Source: JAFEDN01 sp963818985
GTDB lineage: Bacteria; Pseudomonadota; Gammaproteobacteria; Coxiellales; Coxiellaceae
Assembly (NCBI GenBank): GCA_963818985.1
Contig: CAWFUJ010000012.1
Coordinates: forward strand, 198,823-262,822
DNA length: 64,000 bases
Direction of reading: 5' to 3'
Shown: piece by piece, positions 59,393 to 64,000 of the stretch
Layout: each line of letters begins with the position of its first letter
Position numbering within the stretch: the first letter of the stretch is position 1
Program-made: the position numbers and the translations under genes
Notes under the pieces: generated by a model
Told to the model about the DNA's origin: nothing
Databases searched by the model: none
What the model saw: only the letters and a program-made list of their open reading frames with translations

Positions 59393-60334
59393 AAAATATC
59401 TCCTTACAGTGATAATTAGAACGCCAGGTTCTATTATCGCTCTAGGATATTATGCGAACTAAAATAAGATAATATGCTTGAATTAATGGATAATTTTAAG
59501 GGTCACTTTGCATAATAACTTGCTTCGTATAAGGTTCGATTTGCTCACCAACGATTGCAAATCTATATCTCCATGAAGTGATTGACGAATGGTTTGAAAA
59601 GATCAAGCGAGAGAACTTTAGGGGAGCAGCAGAGATGGTGAGATACTGCGATGACATGGTATTTATTTTCCAGGACAAAAGGGATGCAGAACGCTTTTAC
59701 GAAGTACTGCCAGTGCGGTTGGAGAAGTATGGTTTATCGCTAAATGCGGAGAAATCACAACTGATTCGATCGGGATTAAAGGCAGCGGAAGAAGAAGCAG
59801 CCCAGGGGAAACGCTTAGAAACGTACAACTTTCTAGGATTTACTTGCTATTGGGGTAAATCGCGAAAAGGATATTGGCGGTTAAAATTTACAAGCCGTCG
59901 AGATCGTTTCACGAAGAAACTCAAAGGGTTGAGAAAGTACCTGAGAGAGAATTTAAACACACCGAACACGTTAGGAATTTTACAAACGGTAGTGCGGGTG
60001 GTTAAGGGGTGGATAAATTATCACGGAATATCTGACAATCAGAGACGAGTGAGTGCATTCATCGAGTACAGCAAGCGAATATTGTTTGGCTGGTTTAATC
60101 GCCGAGGAAGGAAAAGACCAATGAGCTGGGCTACCTTCGGACGCATACTCCAGAAGATACAATTTCCCAAGAGCTGGAAAACGGTTTCGATGTTTTAAAG
60201 GCGAACAGATAGGAAAAAAAAAATCGCGGTGATATCGGGAGCCGTATGCGGTAGTTCCGCACGTACGGTTCTAAGAGGGACTCATCCGGGTGACCGGGTG
60301 GGTCTACTCACATGTAGATTTCGAGTCACCAACA

Positions 60335-60360
60335 TTGCGAAAAATATCCGTTTTCGGCAA
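60335..60360. promoter_or_regulatory. Imperfect dyad upstream of FimB-like recombinase
   Basis: TTGCGAAAA-ATATCCG-TTTTCGGCAA forms an imperfect inverted repeat about 50 bases before the recombinase start, with a 6-7-base spacer like a tyrosine-recombinase core site. It may equally be an operator. Confidence 0.3.
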
Positions 60361-60411
60361 TGTCTGCTAGAATGACCTCAAAGGAACCCACAGTCACACG
60401 GAGGTCACGCC

Positions 60412-61032
60412 ATGCCACAATCCAGAACCCAAACACCGTTTTCGGCAAAGTTGAAAAATTTACCGCCGAAAAAGCTCAAAAATGAAACATACCGTACGAG
60501 GGAATTTCTCACCGAGCAGGAAATCAATCAGCTCCGGGCGGCCGCCCGGCGACACGGTCGTCATGGTCATCGCGACGATACCCTTATCCTGATGATGTTC
60601 CGGCATGGTTTGCGGGTTAGCGAAGCCATCGCCCTACGCTGGGAGCAGGTCGATCTCAGACAAGGTTTACTGCATGTGCGCCGTCTCAAACAGGGTATCC
60701 CGGCCACTCATCCACTGCGAGGCATTCAGCTCAGGGCCTTGCGGCAGTTGCAACGGGATTACCCGCAAACTCAATACGTATTTGTCAGTGAACGCCAAAC
60801 TCCGCTGACCGCCCGGACGGTCAACCATATTATTGCCCGTGCTGGCGACCTGGCTCAGCTCAATTTAACTATCCATCCTCACATGCTACGCCATAGCACC
60901 GGCTTCTATCTGGCCAACAAGGGTCAGGATACCCGCGCCATTCAAGCCTATCTCGGCCACGCCAACATTAAAAACACCGTCATTTATACCCAGCTTTCAC
61001 CCCAACGATTTAAAAATTTTTGGCAAGACTAA
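60412..61032 (+). CDS. FimB/XerC-like tyrosine recombinase
   Basis: 206 residues with ACGGAGGTCACGCC before the ATG. It consists almost only of the catalytic domain, as in FimB/FimE inversion recombinases: MFRHGLRVSEAIALRWEQVD (Arg), HPHMLRHSTGFYLANKG (His-x-x-Arg) and YLGHANIKNTVIYTQLSP (His, Tyr). It is unrelated to the RIT enzymes. Its GC is higher than that of its surroundings. It lies just outside the ISAs1 right end and 540 bases before a perfect 30-base inverted repeat. Confidence 0.92.
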   Translation: MPQSRTQTPFSAKLKNLPPKKLKNETYRTREFLTEQEINQLRAAARRHGRHGHRDDTLILMMFRHGLRVSEAIALRWEQVDLRQGLLHVRRLKQGIPATHPLRGIQLRALRQLQRDYPQTQYVFVSERQTPLTARTVNHIIARAGDLAQLNLTIHPHMLRHSTGFYLANKGQDTRAIQAYLGHANIKNTVIYTQLSPQRFKNFWQD

Positions 61033-61136
61033 TGAATTATAAGCCGCCGGAAAAAAAGACGGTTTACGCTTACAACCCCCTATGGGGTCTCCTGACATAT
61101 AAAGAGAAAAGTTTCATAGTGATTTCCCACTATGCG

Positions 61137-61496
61137 TTAAAATAACGCGCGGACTAACGCAATTAAAAAAACCACTAACCCCGCCGCTAGAATAATTCTC
61201 TGCATGGCGCGATTTTGAACAGAACTCAAAGGATCAACTCTTGTGGAGTTGCCTACTTTCTGAAATGCTTGAAAGCATATTTTTACGCCGTACTTGATTA
61301 CTGCACACCAACATTCCAATAGTGACGGTGACTTGATGGGTTTCCCCTGGATTTGCCTGAAATCAATCACTGAAACATCATTTACTTTTTTTGACTTTCG
61401 AAGACACACCACTGTTACTCCTTTCCTTGGTGAGAAATATCTGGATAAATTATTGTTCTTGGGACTCAAAAAATAGTACCACAACCGAATATCCAC
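61137..61496 (-). CDS. Possible small membrane protein
   Basis: 119-residue frame without a strong ribosome site. The C-terminal segment (AMQRIILAAGLVVFLIALVR) is a clear hydrophobic helix. The preceding part (VIDFRQIQGKPIKSPSLLEC; VIKYGVKICFQAFQKVG) looks protein-like but matches nothing I recognise. It may be spurious. Confidence 0.3.
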   Translation of the reverse strand: MDIRLWYYFLSPKNNNLSRYFSPRKGVTVVCLRKSKKVNDVSVIDFRQIQGKPIKSPSLLECWCAVIKYGVKICFQAFQKVGNSTRVDPLSSVQNRAMQRIILAAGLVVFLIALVRALF

Positions 61497-61573
61497 TGAG
61501 AATATTTAATTTAAGGGTTAGAGGCGCAATGGAACAAAAAACCGGGCTAAGGTTCATGATCTGTCAGGTTGAA

Positions 61574-61671
61574 CGAGCGGGAGCGGATTAACAGAAAATT
61601 ACGATCTTGAACTGAGCCGATCTCTCAAATTAAGTTGAAACCGTAATTTTCTGTTAATCCGCTCCCGCTCG
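61574..61671. repeat. Perfect 30-bp inverted repeat with 38-base centre
   Basis: CGAGCGGGAGCGGATTAACA-GAAAATTACG at 61574-61603 is exactly inverted at 61642-61671. The 38-base centre holds no gene. Candidates are a MITE-like insertion, a strong RNA hairpin or a recombinase substrate. The rest of 61033-61763 is non-coding except for the doubtful ORF at 61137. Confidence 0.8.
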
Positions 61672-61772
61672 TCCTAGCTGCACCTCTATTCGGCGACTCC
61701 TGTCTTCCGCTTGATATGTAGTCACAATAGTACTACAATTAGTTTATAAAAATTCATTTAAAGGTGACGATT

Positions 61773-62045
61773 ATGCATACCACATCTGACACGTATGTTC
61801 GCGCTCGTATTGATACCGCTACTAAAGAACGGGCTGCTGATGCTCTTGAAGCAATGGGTCTATCTATTTCAGATGCTATTCGCTTGCTTATGCTTCGGGT
61901 AGCAGATGAGCGCCGACTTCCTTTTGAGGTAAAGGTTCCTAATTCACGTACCCGAAAAGCTATGGCTGAGCTTGAATCTGGCAAGGGAAAACGGTTTAGG
62001 AGCATTCATGCTTTAATGGAAGATTTAAATAATGAAGACGATTGA
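61773..62045 (+). CDS. RelB/DinJ-family antitoxin
   Basis: 90 residues from the ATG at 61773; an in-frame GTG lies nine bases upstream. The ribbon-helix-helix N-terminus reads TYVRARIDTATKERAADALE and MGLSISDAIRLLMLRVADER, the DinJ pattern. The C-terminal part (FRSIHALMEDLNNED) would wrap the toxin. Its stop overlaps the toxin start, the usual autoregulated operon layout. The partner toxin is frameshifted. Confidence 0.9.
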   Translation: MHTTSDTYVRARIDTATKERAADALEAMGLSISDAIRLLMLRVADERRLPFEVKVPNSRTRKAMAELESGKGKRFRSIHALMEDLNNEDD

Positions 62046-62317
62046 ACGATCATCTGCATTCAAACGGGATTATAAACGGGTAAAGGCAACCCCTCGTTAT
62101 AGACAAAAATTTGGATTTGTTAATTTCCGATATCTTGGAATGTTTGTTAGCGGATAAAGCTTTACCCGAAAGAAATTGTGATCATGCACTCAGTGGTGCT
62201 TGGAATGGATATCGCGAATGCCATATTAAACCAGACCTTTTACTTATCTACAAAAAATCAGATCAACATACATTGCGACTTGCCCGACTTGGGTCACATA
62301 GTGAATTATTTGATTAG
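62032..62317 (+). pseudogene. YafQ-family toxin, frameshifted
   Basis: It starts at an ATG overlapping the antitoxin stop, with MKTIERSSAFKRDYKRVKAT. That frame drifts into unrelated sequence after about residue 25. The rest of YafQ (HALSGAWNGYRECHIKPDLL; LIYKKSDQHTLRLARLGSHS) is in another frame from about 62111. The break is near ACAAAAATTTGG. The C-terminal catalytic His region is preserved in sequence, so the inactivation is recent or an artefact. Confidence 0.8.
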
Positions 62318-62395
62318 TCACAAAGCACTCTCGTAAAAATAGCCCAAGCTGTTATAGCCATTATAGTTTCCCAAGACGTTTGTTAGATAAATTTC

Positions 62396-62737
62396 TCATA
62401 CTGATGCATGAGAGGCCACCACACTAATATGCTTATTAGAATCATGCAGAGTAAAGCGTTCTTTTCCTTTTTTAAGAATAATTTCATACCCCAACGCATG
62501 GACAATATGTATAAAATTACTCACCTTAATATCCCGCTGTTTTCCTGCTCGAATATCTTGAATGACCGATGGCGACAGATGAGCTTCTTTAGCTAATTTC
62601 CTGATGGATTTTTCATCATTTTCCATGACGGCAATCATTAACTCAGAAAAAAGTAAATCCTTATAGCTTTTCTCAAAGGCTTTTTTGAATTTAGCATTTT
62701 TCATCTTTCTATCAAAAGTCGATAATGGCTTATTCAT
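62396..62737 (-). CDS. HigA-type XRE antitoxin
   Basis: 113 residues. The HTH reads SIRKLAKEAHLSPSVIQDIR followed by GKQRDIKVSNFIHIVHALGY, typical of antitoxins paired with HigB/RelE-type toxins. Its start overlaps the toxin stop by eight bases in toxin-first order, as in higBA. It probably represses the operon. Confidence 0.85.
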   Translation of the reverse strand: MNKPLSTFDRKMKNAKFKKAFEKSYKDLLFSELMIAVMENDEKSIRKLAKEAHLSPSVIQDIRAGKQRDIKVSNFIHIVHALGYEIILKKGKERFTLHDSNKHISVVASHASV

Positions 62738-63115
62738 AATAATTTCCTCGTTTAATTCTCATTTCATAATCTTTTTTCAAAGATAGCGCCTTTTCTTTTT
62801 CATTTTTGGGAAGCTTTTGCGTTTTTTTGTAAAAAGCATGGGTTACAATTATTCTCCCTTCTTCAAAAAAGAAACACAGAAACCTATGTGGCTGGGGTTT
62901 GAAAGCATAAACCTTGTCGCCTTCATTATTGAATTTTTCTTTATTTCTTATTTCACCCACATTCCCCATCAGGGCAAATAATTCCAATAATTTTATTTGT
63001 TGTTTCTCATTCATAGATTCAAAATAATCAAGGCCACACTTTTACCTTTCAGATCAAAATACCATTCAATGGTAAATTCTGAGCCTTCAAAGGCTATATA
63101 ATTTTTATGTTCCAT
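62730..63115 (-). pseudogene. HigB/Gp49-like toxin, frameshifted
   Basis: The N-terminal frame starts at 63115 (MEHKNYIAFEGSEFTIEWYF, then DLKGKSVAL) and soon stops. The family continuation DYFESMNEKQQIKLLELF lies in another frame, and goes on to GNVGEIRNKEKFNNEGDKVY, AFKPQPHRFLCFFFEEGRII and THAFYKKTQKLPKNEKEKAL. One missing base near 63035-63050 explains the break. An internal ATG at 63014 would give a truncated 94-residue product. Confidence 0.8.
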
Positions 63116-63471
63116 ACAAATTAAGTGTACTACTTTACCGGTATACTTGCAAGAATTAAGAAATCAAAATAAGCCATGATTTAAGAACACCGAATCCGCC
63201 CAATCATGATAGCAGTAACCAGGGTGGCCGTTGCGCTGACGAAAAGCCTGGCTAACACTCACTTTAAAAACCTTGGAAACTGCCCGAAAGCTTCACCTTC
63301 TTAAATGCTGTAGGTCAGTGCCGCTTGTGATACCGGTTTCCGATGGCCTTTGCGGCGGCTTCGCCACGTTCCGCGCCGGCAACGGGAGCAGCTCTCCATA
63401 GCCCGGCAGCGGCGCTATTTCCGATGGTCTTTATTGCGGTATCGGTTTAATCGCTTCTTCCCGTCCTGCTT
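63116..63471. other. Intergenic region, nothing recognised
   Basis: About 355 bases. The 63330-63440 part is GC-rich with local repeats (GATGGCCTTTGCGGCGG; GATGGTCTTTATTGCGG), but no gene or known element was identified. Confidence 0.4.
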
Positions 63472-64000
63472 TTATTCAAAAAATCCCCGCCAGTCAATGG
63501 CGGGGTCTATGGATTGCCTGTTATCTCGCAAATATACCGGGTTTATTCTGTTCGCGGGTGTCCACTGTTTTGCTCCGTATTTATCCCTGATTTTTTCCAT
63601 GCTCCATTGGCCGCGGCTGTGGCTTTTATAATCGGCTGGACGATAAAACCATCTTTCTTTTTTAGGTGCCCAACGAAAGCCATTTTGTTTCAAGCGTTCT
63701 TTATGTGGCCGGGTATTTCCGCTTAACCATATCCATGCCCCACAAATTTCAATTTCTAAAGAGCAACCCATAATGGCATTCAAAGCATCATTGAGCATGG
63801 CCGCATAGGGGTCAATCTCGTCTTCCGTGAGTATTTCCTCTGGATGATCTTTTAATACCGCATACGCCGCATTAACCAGCTTCATCATGTGTTCCCCGCT
63901 GGGGTTCCGGTCAGGATGATATTTCATGCACGCTTTCCGATACGCTTTTTTAATATCTTCGGCGTTAATAGCCCCGGATAACTCTAAAATTTTGCAAGCA
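63472..64000 (-). CDS. J-domain (DnaJ-like) protein, 5' end outside window
   Basis: The frame runs to the window end without a start: ACKILELSGAINAEDIKKAY then RKACMKYHPDRNPSGEHMMK, which includes the HPD tripeptide that stimulates DnaK. After the J-domain (LVNAAYAVLKDHPEEI) there is no Gly/Phe or zinc region. Instead a ~100-residue domain follows (IEICGAWIWLSGNTRPHKER; LKQNGFRWAPKKERWFYRPA). J-domain proteins of this short, two-part kind are frequent on plasmids and integrative elements. It is probably a specialised co-chaperone; the client is unknown. Confidence 0.8.
   Translation of the reverse strand, partial: ACKILELSGAINAEDIKKAYRKACMKYHPDRNPSGEHMMKLVNAAYAVLKDHPEEILTEDEIDPYAAMLNDALNAIMGCSLEIEICGAWIWLSGNTRPHKERLKQNGFRWAPKKERWFYRPADYKSHSRGQWSMEKIRDKYGAKQWTPANRINPVYLRDNRQSIDPAIDWRGFFE

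Larger units (their letters stand above)
56084..59533 (-). mobile_element. RIT element (three tandem tyrosine recombinases)
   Basis: Inverted repeats bound the unit: CTTATACGAAGTAGGACATT-ATACAAAGT at 56084, and on the right, read inward, CTTATACGAAGCAAGTTATT-ATGCAAAGT ending at 59533. Between them are three overlapping recombinase genes in one direction, the defining layout of recombinase-in-trio elements. No passenger gene is present. The insertion interrupts the RT gene of group II intron 2. Confidence 0.85.
55390..60198 (+). pseudogene. ltrA: Intron 2 reverse transcriptase, split by RIT insertion
   Basis: The N-terminal half runs from 55390 (MTIHSKDGRSGKTKLERISE) to GRGCPQG near 56055. 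The C-terminal half resumes near 59545 as CSPTIANLYLHEVIDEWFEK, contains the catalytic YCDD and ends at 60198. In the intact homologue these parts are contiguous (GCPQGSTCSPTLANIYL). The break therefore falls between two RT motifs and separates fingers from palm. Both halves are otherwise well preserved, so the insertion is fairly recent. Confidence 0.9.
54899..60312 (+). mobile_element. Group II intron 2, interrupted by a RIT element
   Basis: The 5' end GTGCGTCAGGAAAAGGCGCA closely matches intron 1. Domain V is at 60239-60272 (GAGCCGTATGCGGTAGTTCC...), and domain VI ends TCTACTCACA. The intron proper would be about 1.9 kb; a ~3.45 kb RIT element lies inside its reverse transcriptase gene. 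Bases 54899-55389 are domains I-III of intron RNA with no coding role. Splicing in this state would require removal of a 5.4 kb transcript segment and an RT supplied by the intact copy at 14633. Confidence 0.88.
53409..60340 (+). mobile_element. ISAs1-family element with a nested intron in its right end
   Basis: The left terminal repeat lies near 53411-53437. The right repeat reads TTTCAATGCGATTGCCA up to 54898 and resumes as TGTAGATTT at 60313. Joined it mirrors the left repeat (AGATACATGGCAATCGCATT read in reverse complement). The interruption is the group II intron at 54899-60312. The outer boundaries are approximate. Confidence 0.65.

Noticed and set aside
61574..61671. Inverted repeat plus recombinase as an integron attC/intI pair
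   Set aside because: The recombinase is FimB-like with no integrase-specific insertion visible, and the repeat lacks attC core boxes and a cassette gene.
63350..63631. 93-residue plus-strand Arg-rich ORF
   Set aside because: It overlaps the J-domain gene on the other strand and consists of low-complexity Arg-rich sequence without a ribosome site.

Overview
The window looks like part of the accessory genome of a gammaproteobacterium with a host-associated, Legionellales/Coxiellaceae-like lifestyle (inference). The reasons are a Fis-type regulator, several eukaryotic-style protein architectures (NACHT-WD40, Ser/Thr kinase, TIR-like, Rab-like/LRR, Sel1 repeats, an MLKL-like helical bundle) and a very heavy load of insertion sequences and group II introns. 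No rRNA, tRNA or CRISPR array was seen.

Layout. 1-14.4 kb: three tandem giant paralogues (NACHT NTPase, pentapeptide repeats, WD40 propellers; the third adds Sel1-like repeats and ends in a CaaX-like CAIC) plus a frameshifted stub of a fourth. 14.4-19.4 kb: an IS1111-type IS110 element split by a group II intron whose removal rejoins the transposase frame, then an IS30 element and an ISL3 remnant. 19.5-20.9 kb: a two-gene unit that resembles the lambda RexA/RexB exclusion system. 20.9-25.9 kb: phage-like regulators and a translationally coupled replication operon, a LuxR-type regulator with a degenerate receiver, and Fis. 26.2-31.2 kb: a TIR-like membrane protein and a 1065-residue partner. 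31.3-35.8 kb: a minus-strand set of unknown proteins, two of them frameshifted, and a tyrosine integrase, probably one end of an island.

36.4-38.1 kb: a Tn5-like IS4 element with palindromic ends. 38.4-48.3 kb: three protein kinases, probably effectors. Two carry copies of a shared ~220-residue module; the second is split at a G9 tract that could be a phase switch; the third joins an MLKL-like N-terminal bundle to an apparently active kinase and Sel1 repeats. 48.3-53.2 kb: an IS graveyard (receiver-domain fragment, integrase-core transposase, IS110, IS66, IS5) around a truncated Rab-like/LRR gene. 53.4-60.3 kb: a three-level nest, with an ISAs1 element carrying a group II intron in its right terminal repeat and a recombinase-in-trio (RIT) element inside the intron's reverse transcriptase gene. 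60.4-64 kb: a FimB-like recombinase, a perfect 30-bp inverted repeat, two toxin-antitoxin loci whose toxins are both frameshifted, and a J-domain protein running off the end.

Many genes are broken by single-base frameshifts, several at homopolymers. This may be real decay or slippage, or sequence error; raw reads would decide.
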